Of a DNA stretch of 64,000 nucleotides, positions 56,994 through 64,000 are shown piece by piece. Location of the stretch: positions 186,001-250,000 of the forward strand of contig JAFDVI010000019.1 in the NCBI GenBank assembly GCA_018269055.1, given 5' to 3'. The position numbers and the translations under genes are program-made. The notes beneath the pieces were generated by a model, which saw only the letters and a list, made by a program, of their open reading frames with translations, searched no databases and had not been told where the DNA came from. How positions within the stretch are numbered: position 1 is the first letter of the stretch; every line of letters begins with the position of its first letter. This stretch comes from Acidobacteriota bacterium (GTDB taxonomy: Bacteria > Acidobacteriota > Blastocatellia > RBC074).

Positions 56994-59900
56994 TCAAAGC
57001 CCTCTTTTGCGCAGCAAGTAGAAGATTACCGGCGTCACCAACAACGATAAAACCATCGAAACCGTCACCCCTCCGATCACGGCAATGGCCAGTGGTTGCA
57101 GCAATTGCGATCCGGAACCAATGCCGGCAGCCAGCGGCAACATGCCAAAGATCGTCGCCAGGGCGGTCATCAAGATCGGACGCAAACGCCGCCGCGCCGC
57201 CTGATAAATCGCCTCGCCAAGTTCCAGTCCCTGACCGGTAAAGTGCTGCTCGGAATCCAGCATCAGGATTCCGTTTTTGTGGACGATGCCGACCACCATG
57301 ATTGCGCCCATAAACGAGGAAATGTTCAGCGTTTGGCCGGTCAGCCACAACGCCAGCAATGCTCCGAAGCCGCACAGAATGGTCGCTATCAAAATGGCAA
57401 TCGGATGAGAAAACGAGCGAAACTCAAACACCAGAATGATGAAAATCAGCAGGATCGAACCCAGCAGCACCATCGTCAATCCGCGAAAGGATTCCTGCTG
57501 GATTTGGTACAACCCGCCAAACTGGATTTCAGTGCCGGGCGGGAGATTGACCTCTTTGAACAATCGGCTTCTGATTTCGTCCACCGCCGAAACCAGATCG
57601 CGGCCTTCGAGTTGCGCTGTGACCGAAGAAAAGTTGCGGAGATTATCGCGCCGGATTTCATAGCTGGTTTCTTCGGTTTCTTCGTCGGTGATGGAAGACA
57701 GTTGGACGGTTTGGCCGGTCGGCGAAGTCAGCAGCAAATCTTTAAGCTGTTTGTTGCTGGAACGATATTCCGCCGGATACCGCACGCGAATTGGAATCAG
57801 CCGATTGTCGCGGATGACGTTCGAGGCAACTTCGCCGTCCATCATTGCCGATTGCAAATCCAGCACGTCCTGGGCGCTGAATCCCGCCAACGCAGCCTTT
57901 TCCGGGTTCACGCGAAAGTTGTGCGACGGGCCAATGGCTGTGGTTCGGTCTTCGATGTCCACCACGCCTCTCACCTTCGGCAGCCATTCGGCGATTTGCG
58001 CTGAGACTTCTTTGTAAACTTTGTCGTCAGGATGAAAAACCTTGATTTCAATCGGCTGGGGAGTTTGCGCCAGATCGCCGATCATATCTTCGATGATGTG
58101 AATGAACTCGAATTCCAGCACCGGTTCGCTTTCTTTGATTTGATCGCGCAATTCTTCGATGACCTCTTCGGACGAACGGTGCCGGTCACGTTTCAGTCGG
58201 ACCAGAAAATCGCCCGTGTTCGGTTCGGTAATCAACGGCCCGAGTTCCGCGCCGGTGCGCCGCGAATAGCCTGCGACTTCGGGCGCTTCCTTGAGGAATT
58301 CTTCCACGTGGCGCAACACGCGGTCGGTTTCCTCCAGCGACGTTCCGGGCGGCATCAGGTAATCCAACACGAACGCGCCTTCATCCACTTCTGGCAGGAA
58401 CCCGCTGCCCAGCCGGAAATACAACAACACCGAAACTGCCAGAACTGCCAGGGAAGCCAGAACCATCAACCGCGCGTGCGCCAGCGACCAACGCAGAGAT
58501 CGTTCATACTTCGCGGTTAGCCAGCGCATGATGCGTCCTTCGCCAGCCTGCTCGGCTTCTTCCAGACTAACGACAGTGCCAGCGGCAGTGGCCTGATCAC
58601 TGATGCGAGATTTGAAAAAGAGTCGCGCCAGCACGGGCGTTAGGAAAATTGCCAAAAACAACGACGCCAGCAACGCCGTCACCAGCGCCAGCGCCAGCGC
58701 GCGAAAGAAAATCGCCGTGATGCCGCCCAGGAAGATCAACGGCACAAACACGACAATCGGCGTCAGCGTGGAGCCAATCAACGCGGGTGTCAGTTCCCGT
58801 ATGGCGCTGACTGAAGCTTCGCGCGGCGTTTGGCCGAGCGATAAATGGACGACGATGTTTTCCACCATGACGATGGCGTCATCAATCACTACGCCGATGC
58901 AGGCCGCAATGCCACCGAGCGTCATCACATTGAAGCTCATGTTGAAGAGCTTCATAAATACAATGGCGATCAACACGGCGATCGGAATGACCAACCCGGC
59001 GACCAACGTCGTCCGCCAGCTTTTCAAAAAAGCGATCAGCACTACAATTGCAAGTCCCAAGCCGATCAAAATGCTGTCGGTCACGCTGCTGATCGAATCG
59101 CGGACGTTGAACGACTGGTCGTAGAAAATGCCGAGTTGAATGTCTGACGGCAGAGTTTTGCGAATCTCGCCCAGTTCGTGGTTGACCGCATCGGCGGTTG
59201 CCACGACGTTTCCATCGGGCTGGGAATGTACGTTGATCAGCGTAGCGGGACGCCCATCCGCCGTGACGACAACGTAATAAGGCCGCTCTCCGTTGACGAC
59301 ACGCGCCAGGTTTTTGACGTATACCGGTGTGCCTTTGACGACATCCACTACGACGTCTTCGATTTGCTCTTTGGTTTTAAGCTGCCCCGTAACAGTGGTC
59401 AGGTACAGTTTGTAATTTTCCTGCACCAGTCCGGCTGCGCCGATCAAATTGGTTTTGCGGATGGCGTCGGCGACTTTGGTCAGCGGAATACCGTAACTAT
59501 TCAGCTTTTCCGGCTCGACCAGTACGTGATATTCGGGCGGCTTGCCTCCTGTGATGCGCGCTTCGGCAACGCCCGGCAGCCGAAACAAACGCGGCGCGAT
59601 CTGGTTATAAGCCAGATCGTACAATTCCGCCTGTGACCGTTTGGGCGAAGTCAGGCTGAATCCCAGCATCGGAAAGGCAAAAAAAGTCAGGCGGTTGATA
59701 TCAAAACGCGCGTCGGGCGGCAGCGTAGGTTCAATTTGCGCGATTTTGCCCTGCATCAAATGCAGCGCGTTCAGAATGTCCACGTCCCAACGAAAAATGA
59801 CGCTGATTTCCGACGAACCTCGCCCGGTGACGGAGCGGACATCGGTGATACCGGGCACGCTGCGGATGGCTTCTTCCAGCGGACGCGTGACGGTCAACAT

Positions 59901-60083
59901 CTGCACGTCAACGGGTTGAATGCCGTTGTCCACCAGAATGACGATGCGCGGAAAGTTGGTTTCCGGGAACAGTGCAATGGGCAACTGAAACAAAAACACC
60001 AGACCGGCCAGCGCGAAGCTGAGAAAAATCAACACCAACGCCCGCCCGTGCGCGTCCACGAATTCGGCGATGCGCGAGGTCAT
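56994..60083 (-). CDS. RND efflux pump inner-membrane transporter
   Basis: A 1029-residue resistance-nodulation-division transporter of the AcrB/HAE-like superfamily. Twelve membrane helices and two large periplasmic loops are visible. N-terminal IALFPETNFPRIVILVDN and VTRPLEEAIRSVPGITDVRS are the porter-domain start; GVVIDDAIVMVENIV in helix 4 holds the proton-relay aspartates. Late helices GVVIDD..., LASLFLAIFLTPVLARLFF and the C-terminal GGVTVSMVLSLLVTPVIFY complete the fold. The helix-4 aspartate pair favours an HAE-type rather than a CzcA metal pump. It overlaps the membrane-fusion gene stop by 4 bases (ATGA). Confidence 0.95.
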   Translation of the reverse strand: MTSRIAEFVDAHGRALVLIFLSFALAGLVFLFQLPIALFPETNFPRIVILVDNGIQPVDVQMLTVTRPLEEAIRSVPGITDVRSVTGRGSSEISVIFRWDVDILNALHLMQGKIAQIEPTLPPDARFDINRLTFFAFPMLGFSLTSPKRSQAELYDLAYNQIAPRLFRLPGVAEARITGGKPPEYHVLVEPEKLNSYGIPLTKVADAIRKTNLIGAAGLVQENYKLYLTTVTGQLKTKEQIEDVVVDVVKGTPVYVKNLARVVNGERPYYVVVTADGRPATLINVHSQPDGNVVATADAVNHELGEIRKTLPSDIQLGIFYDQSFNVRDSISSVTDSILIGLGLAIVVLIAFLKSWRTTLVAGLVIPIAVLIAIVFMKLFNMSFNVMTLGGIAACIGVVIDDAIVMVENIVVHLSLGQTPREASVSAIRELTPALIGSTLTPIVVFVPLIFLGGITAIFFRALALALVTALLASLFLAIFLTPVLARLFFKSRISDQATAAGTVVSLEEAEQAGEGRIMRWLTAKYERSLRWSLAHARLMVLASLAVLAVSVLLYFRLGSGFLPEVDEGAFVLDYLMPPGTSLEETDRVLRHVEEFLKEAPEVAGYSRRTGAELGPLITEPNTGDFLVRLKRDRHRSSEEVIEELRDQIKESEPVLEFEFIHIIEDMIGDLAQTPQPIEIKVFHPDDKVYKEVSAQIAEWLPKVRGVVDIEDRTTAIGPSHNFRVNPEKAALAGFSAQDVLDLQSAMMDGEVASNVIRDNRLIPIRVRYPAEYRSSNKQLKDLLLTSPTGQTVQLSSITDEETEETSYEIRRDNLRNFSSVTAQLEGRDLVSAVDEIRSRLFKEVNLPPGTEIQFGGLYQIQQESFRGLTMVLLGSILLIFIILVFEFRSFSHPIAILIATILCGFGALLALWLTGQTLNISSFMGAIMVVGIVHKNGILMLDSEQHFTGQGLELGEAIYQAARRRLRPILMTALATIFGMLPLAAGIGSGSQLLQPLAIAVIGGVTVSMVLSLLVTPVIFYLLRKRGL

Positions 60084-61375
60084 TTCTCCTTCTCCTCTTT
60101 CTTTGGCGCAGCTTCGCCCTCTTCCTTTTCGGCTTCGGCTTCCTTGTTCTTGACTTCGGTGCCGTCGGGCAGGTTGTAACCGCCTTCAATGACGACGGTT
60201 TCGCCGCCCTGCAAGCCTTCAATGATTTGGACTTTGCCATTGACGACTTCGCCGGTTTCGACTTCTTTGACGTGCGCGATGTGTTTGTCGTCCACAACGA
60301 TCACTGTGCCTTTGTGTCCTTCTTCGGCGAACTGCACGGCGGCAATGGGAACGACGATGCTTTGTGGCGCGTAGCCAGTGGTGATGCTGACGTTGCCAAA
60401 TTCATTGCCTTTCAATTTGCGGTTGCCGTTTGGAATTTCGCACCAGACCTCGACCGTCCGTCGCTGTGGATCAACGGCCTGGCTGATGGTTGTAATGTGG
60501 CCTGAAACCGAATTGCTTCCGTCCGCCGGGGCGAAGCTGCACGCTTGGCCAACTTTCACGCTTCGACTGGCGACTTCCGGCGTTTGCGCGCGGGCGACTG
60601 CCACGGACAAATCCATGACGGTGAACATAGGAGCGTCGGGTTTGGCCATATCGCCCGGAAACATCATCTGTTCGGTAATGACTCCGGCAAAAGGACTGCG
60701 AATTTGCGTGAATTCCAGTTGCGCGTTGATGCCCTCCAAACGGGCGTTGGCTTGTTCCAGGCGGCTGCGCGCGATGCGAATGTCTTTGTCTGTGGATTGT
60801 TTTTCCAGCAGATCCAGCGATTTCACCGCCACGTCGTACGCGGTTTTGGCCTGCGCCAGTTCGGTTTCGCTGACCAGCAACTCGCGTTGCGGGATCGCGC
60901 CTTTTTCAAACAGGTCTTTGCGGCGGTCGTAAATTTTCTGTGCCTGGTTGAGCGCGGCTTTGGCGGTTTCCACCTGTCCGCGAGCGCGTTCAATGTCGGC
61001 GGGAATTGTGCTCGCAGTTGTCTTTTGCAATGTTGCTTCGGCGTCGGTGATGGCGGCCTTGGCTTCGTCGCGTTGCGCAATCAAATCGCGGTTTTCCAGC
61101 GTAGCCAGCAATTGACCGGCGGCAACGCGGTCGCCTTTGCCCACGTATAGCTTGGTGATGCGCGCAGTCAATCGCGTCGCGATGTTCGCCTGTTCGCGCG
61201 GAAAAATGGTGGCGGGCGATTGAAGCGTCAGATTCAAATTCGCGATTTCCGCTTGCGCGGTTTTCACCTCGACCACGGGTTTGGGCGCGGACTCTGCTTC
61301 GGGTTTCGATTTGCAGGCCGCAATCAACAGCAAACCGGCGATGACAACAATGAGTGCAGTTTTGTGAAGCTTCAT
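60080..61375 (-). CDS. RND periplasmic adaptor (membrane-fusion) lipoprotein
   Basis: A 431-residue adaptor with a lipoprotein signal (lipobox LIAAC, C21). Barrel-sandwich and alpha-hairpin: RITKLYVGKGDRVAAGQLLA (lipoyl half), a long coiled hairpin (about 85-225) and RSPFAGVITEQMMFPGDM (second lipoyl half). A beta-barrel domain (about 245-335) and membrane-proximal domain follow; the C-terminus is very rich in Glu/Lys (KNKEAEAEKEEGEAAPKKEE), an unusual acidic tail. It links the RND pump to the TolC-like channel in the periplasm. It overlaps both neighbours by 4 bases. Confidence 0.93.
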   Translation of the reverse strand: MKLHKTALIVVIAGLLLIAACKSKPEAESAPKPVVEVKTAQAEIANLNLTLQSPATIFPREQANIATRLTARITKLYVGKGDRVAAGQLLATLENRDLIAQRDEAKAAITDAEATLQKTTASTIPADIERARGQVETAKAALNQAQKIYDRRKDLFEKGAIPQRELLVSETELAQAKTAYDVAVKSLDLLEKQSTDKDIRIARSRLEQANARLEGINAQLEFTQIRSPFAGVITEQMMFPGDMAKPDAPMFTVMDLSVAVARAQTPEVASRSVKVGQACSFAPADGSNSVSGHITTISQAVDPQRRTVEVWCEIPNGNRKLKGNEFGNVSITTGYAPQSIVVPIAAVQFAEEGHKGTVIVVDDKHIAHVKEVETGEVVNGKVQIIEGLQGGETVVIEGGYNLPDGTEVKNKEAEAEKEEGEAAPKKEEKEK

Positions 61376-62679
61376 TTGCCGGAGGCCACCTCCAAATCAG
61401 CGCGCGCGGTCAGGTAATTGGCCACGCTGGTGAAATAATTGTTGCGCGCCTGTGCCAGTTGGCTTTGCGACGTCACCACGTCCAGCGACGATCCTTCGCC
61501 GCCTTCATACCGCACGCGGCTCAGCCGCAAATCTTCTTCGGCCAATCGCACTTGTTCGCGCGTTAAGGCAACCTGCGAAAACAGATGCTGCGCCCGCGCC
61601 AGCGCGTTCTGATATTCGCGCGAAAATTGCCGTTCGGAAATGGCGCGGTTGGTGTCCACCTTGGCGGCTCGCAATCTGGCTTGCTCGATCTGGCTGCGCG
61701 TGCGAAACCAATCGAAAACCGGAAGGCGCAAAGTGAGAAACGCTGCCTGTCCGCGTTCGCGAGTGCTCACCACGTTTGCATCCAAACCATACTGGTACAC
61801 GAAATTGAATTGCGGCAGCAACGCCGCGCGAGCGATCCTGGCTTCGGCATCAAAGCCGCGCCGCTCGGCATCAAGCAAGCGGAATTCCAACCGCTTCAGG
61901 TAAGGCGCGAGGTTGTTCGCGGTCGCGGGAGCGAATTCGCCTTCCAGCAGAGGCAGCGGCGATTCCAGCAAATCAACGATTGCCACGGGGTCGTCCACAT
62001 CTTTAGTCCAAAATGCGGCCAGTTCCTGGTTGGCCAATCTTGCTTCCAACTCTGCAGCGGCCAGCGCCTGTTGTAAAAACGCGACCTGCGCCGAGGCTTT
62101 GACCACATCGGCGCGCGCCGATTCGCCGTTTTGAAACAACAGCTTGGCACGGTCTTCAAAATCGCGGCTTTCTTTCAAACTGTCGCCGATGACCGAAACC
62201 AAGTGCCGCGTCAGCAGCAATCGGTAATAAGCCAGCGAGACCGCACGGCGTAAATCGCGCCGCGCGATCTCCACACTGATTTGAGCGGATTGCTGGCCGG
62301 CGCGCGCGCGTTGAAGTTCCGCGCGCAACTTGCCGGAAGTGTCCAGTTCCTGCGTGACGACGCCCAGCGCCGTGTACTGGCGAATGCCGTTGAGCGGCAC
62401 AAAGCTGAAAGTTGAGGGATCGTCCAGGCGCGGGCTGTTGTAAACAAACGCGCTTTGAACTTCGGCTTGCGGCAGGAAACTGGCGCGCGCTTGTGTCACG
62501 CCGCGGTCGGCGATTTCGCGATCCTGTTGCGCCAGCGTGATGGCGTTCGGCGAGGATTCCGCCAACCGAAGGCAATCTTCCAGCGTGAGCGGCTTCGGTT
62601 GCTGGGCGAGCGCGACATAAAAAAGCGCAATGCTGAACGCAATGGCGTACGACAAATGGCGGATGGTGAAACGCAGCAT
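61372..62679 (-). CDS. TolC-family outer-membrane efflux channel
   Basis: A 435-residue outer-membrane factor with a signal peptide (about 1-25). Two repeated OEP halves consist of paired long helices and beta strands: LTLEDCLRLAESSPNAITLA, ASFLPQAEVQSAFVYN, then LPQFNFVYQYGLDANVVST and SRVRYEGGEGSSLDVVTSQS, typical TolC signatures. It provides the exit duct of the tripartite pump. It is the first gene of the coupled group OMF-MFP-RND, whose stop overlaps the adaptor start by 4 bases. Confidence 0.93.
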   Translation of the reverse strand: MLRFTIRHLSYAIAFSIALFYVALAQQPKPLTLEDCLRLAESSPNAITLAQQDREIADRGVTQARASFLPQAEVQSAFVYNSPRLDDPSTFSFVPLNGIRQYTALGVVTQELDTSGKLRAELQRARAGQQSAQISVEIARRDLRRAVSLAYYRLLLTRHLVSVIGDSLKESRDFEDRAKLLFQNGESARADVVKASAQVAFLQQALAAAELEARLANQELAAFWTKDVDDPVAIVDLLESPLPLLEGEFAPATANNLAPYLKRLEFRLLDAERRGFDAEARIARAALLPQFNFVYQYGLDANVVSTRERGQAAFLTLRLPVFDWFRTRSQIEQARLRAAKVDTNRAISERQFSREYQNALARAQHLFSQVALTREQVRLAEEDLRLSRVRYEGGEGSSLDVVTSQSQLAQARNNYFTSVANYLTARADLEVASGK

Positions 62680-62698
62680 TCTTTGTGCCTGGGTTCCG

Positions 62699-63169
62699 TT
62701 ACTGAATCAGTTTGCCTTCCGGGGTGACTTTGACCTCTATGGTTTTGCCGCCCGCTTTGATGTGCGCTTCGTAAAAAGCGAGGGCATTGTTTTCCGTAAC
62801 GGATTCGACCAGCCCAATGCGTCCTTTGCCCGCCTGTTTGACGATTTCCGCTTTCACAGCCGGGGGCAGGGAATTGAGCGCAACCTGCTCTTCAACCGTC
62901 ACGACATTGCCCGCCGGATCAATCGTCACATCTTTGCTGTGCCCGTTGACCATCAACTCCGCTTCGTAAAAGGTTTTGCCGTTTTCGGTTTCCATCGCCA
63001 GGCCGCGAAGCTTCGCTCCTTTGCTCACTTCTTTGACGGTGGTTTGAACGGCTGGTGGAAGATCCTTCATTTTGACGGGCTTTTCCGTTTCCTGTGCCAA
63101 CCCGATGGCGGCAAAACAGCCGATCAAACAGGCCAGCAAAATAGTTGTTGGTGTGATTCGCGGATTCAT
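62699..63169 (-). CDS. Exported PepSY-like two-repeat protein
   Basis: A 156-residue secreted protein. Signal peptide about 1-25 (TPTTILLACLIGCFAAIGLA). Two PepSY-like repeats of about 60 residues: MKDLPPAVQTTVKEVSKGAK with FYEAELMVNGHSKDVTIDPAG, and LNSLPPAVKAEIVKQAGKGR with FYEAHIKAGGKTIEVKVTPEG. Such domains are thought to bind or inhibit partner proteins, or sense ligands, in the periplasm (family knowledge). It sits 19 bases upstream of the TolC-like gene and is probably the first gene of the efflux operon. Confidence 0.88.
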   Translation of the reverse strand: MNPRITPTTILLACLIGCFAAIGLAQETEKPVKMKDLPPAVQTTVKEVSKGAKLRGLAMETENGKTFYEAELMVNGHSKDVTIDPAGNVVTVEEQVALNSLPPAVKAEIVKQAGKGRIGLVESVTENNALAFYEAHIKAGGKTIEVKVTPEGKLIQ

Positions 63170-63203
63170 TGTTTCAGCCTCCTTTGTAGTGAAAGTTCGG
63201 CTT

Positions 63204-64000
63204 TCAATTTATGCCGACCGCGCGCGCTCTGGCGCGCGGCATGATCTCGCCGCTGTCAAAAACATGCCCCGAAGCATCCACCGCCTGAAAGGAAAGATGT
63301 TCCGGAGTCACTTCGACGGCCATAAATCCATTGACCTCATCATTGCCAAAGGCCGTCAACGGGCTGCGCCTGTCCAGATTTCCGCTGCGCAACTTCCCGC
63401 CGATGCCGCAGACGAAATACTGCACGCCTTGTTGAGGTTTGACTCGTTCGTAAACATGATCGTGCCCGGAAAAGGCGACAGCTACCCCGTACTTCACAAA
63501 TAAGGGTTCAAGTTGCGCCCGAAGCCGCGTGTCGGAGCCGTGTGTTCTGCCCGACGAATAAATCGGATGATGAAAGAATGCGACTTTCCACTGCGCCTTG
63601 GATTTGGCCAGCGCGCCTTCCAGCCAACGGTGCTGCTCTTCGTCAAAGCTGGTCGAATCGAGCGCGAAAAATTCCACCAGGTTTTCGTCCTTCGGGCCTT
63701 TGGTAAAAGAGTAATAGGAATGCCCATCCATGTGGAACAGCGGGTAATGAGTTTGAGCCTCGCGCCCTCTGCGAACGTCGTGATTGCCCAGCGAGGCATA
63801 AAAGTTCACGCCGCGCCGAATCAATTCCGCATACGGGCGCTCGAATTTGTCCAGCAGATCTTTGGGGTTTCCGTCTGGATAAATGTTGTCGCCCAGCATC
63901 AACACGGTATCGAACGGATTCTTGCTGTGATAAGCCACCATACTGAACGCCACATTTCGTTGGTCGCTGTCTCCGGTACCCATGTCTCCAAAAGCCGCAA
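63204..64000 (-). CDS. Metallophosphoesterase, 5' end outside window
   Basis: The C-terminal 265 or so residues of a calcineurin-like phosphoesterase; the frame stays open to the window edge (AAFGDMGTGDSDQRN at its visible start). The visible motifs are GD in AAFGDMGTGD and VLMLGDNIY, GNHD in YASLGNHDVRRG, FFHHPIYSS, and GHDHVYERV. This is the purple-acid-phosphatase-like order (extracellular phosphatases with YASLGNHD and FSGHDHVYER). Export cannot be judged without the N-terminus. It lies just upstream of the PepSY-like gene on the same strand. Confidence 0.9.
   Translation of the reverse strand, partial: AAFGDMGTGDSDQRNVAFSMVAYHSKNPFDTVLMLGDNIYPDGNPKDLLDKFERPYAELIRRGVNFYASLGNHDVRRGREAQTHYPLFHMDGHSYYSFTKGPKDENLVEFFALDSTSFDEEQHRWLEGALAKSKAQWKVAFFHHPIYSSGRTHGSDTRLRAQLEPLFVKYGVAVAFSGHDHVYERVKPQQGVQYFVCGIGGKLRSGNLDRRSPLTAFGNDEVNGFMAVEVTPEHLSFQAVDASGHVFDSGEIMPRARARAVGIN

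Noticed and set aside
54406-57375. Receptor frame extended to 989 residues
   Set aside because: The extra 135 residues overlap the RND pump gene on the same strand and lack a signal peptide; ATG 56970 gives one and fits the 23-base gap.

Overview
The window reads as a stretch of chromosome from a Gram-negative, aerobic heterotroph, most likely Acidobacteriota and probably class Blastocatellia (inference). The reasons are long Oar-type outer-membrane receptors with an N-terminal carboxypeptidase-regulatory domain, a PSD1/DUF1549/DUF1553 cytochrome, many secreted hydrolases, a short secreted protein of a kind I associate with Acidobacteria, dispersed inverted repeats, and a translation-gene cluster with pheS and pheT separated by two unknown genes. 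Gene density is high and no prophage, CRISPR array, transposase or rRNA gene was seen.

Layout. 1-3392: 5'-truncated sensor histidine kinase, a stand-alone receiver and a REC-GAF-AAA+-Fis sigma-54 activator. 3397-4721 (minus): ECF sigma factor with its zinc-finger anti-sigma factor. 5027-8497: small secreted protein, Tat-exported metallophosphoesterase, CuA-type cupredoxin, membrane-anchored cytochrome c and a Crp/Fnr regulator, an extracytoplasmic redox module without an oxidase. 8915-12884: Oar-like receptor and DoxX protein. 13495-22430: tRNA-Val with a clear promoter, a strikingly structured leader, then thrS, infC (AUU start), rpmI, rplT, pheS, two unknown genes, pheT, a coiled-coil gene and zapA. 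22534-26035: M28 peptidase, DUF2490 protein, rhodanese.

26193-31012: sugar/nucleoside-type binding lipoprotein, exported ADP-ribosylglycohydrolase, exported nucleoside hydrolase and RbsC-like permease, with no ATPase gene. 31238-35431: esterase, triple YHS-domain metal-binding protein, DUF5995 protein, acyl-CoA carboxyltransferase. 35537-39731 (minus): SDR dehydrogenase and GH88 unsaturated uronyl hydrolase, preceded by a large radical SAM protein of the MJ0619/Tes (COG1964) type, a candidate for membrane-spanning lipid synthesis. 39732-40965 is about 1.2 kb without a convincing gene. 40966-44770: PHP phosphatase and a catalytic/non-catalytic M16 protease pair. 45035-46713 (minus): umuD-umuC, with the UmuD catalytic lysine replaced. 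46919-53334: PSD1 cytochrome, secreted coiled-coil-containing protein, pullulanase-type GH13 enzyme. 53348-64000 (minus): a tripartite RND efflux system (TolC, MFP, pump) continuing into a TonB-type receptor and a YVTN beta-propeller, with a PepSY-like protein and a 5'-truncated metallophosphoesterase upstream.

The items that look most worth following are the thrS leader RNA, the Tes-like radical SAM enzyme, the CuA/cytochrome module, the secreted ADP-ribose/nucleoside cluster, the UmuD K-to-R change and the efflux-receptor operon. All functional calls come from reading motifs; no database search was run.
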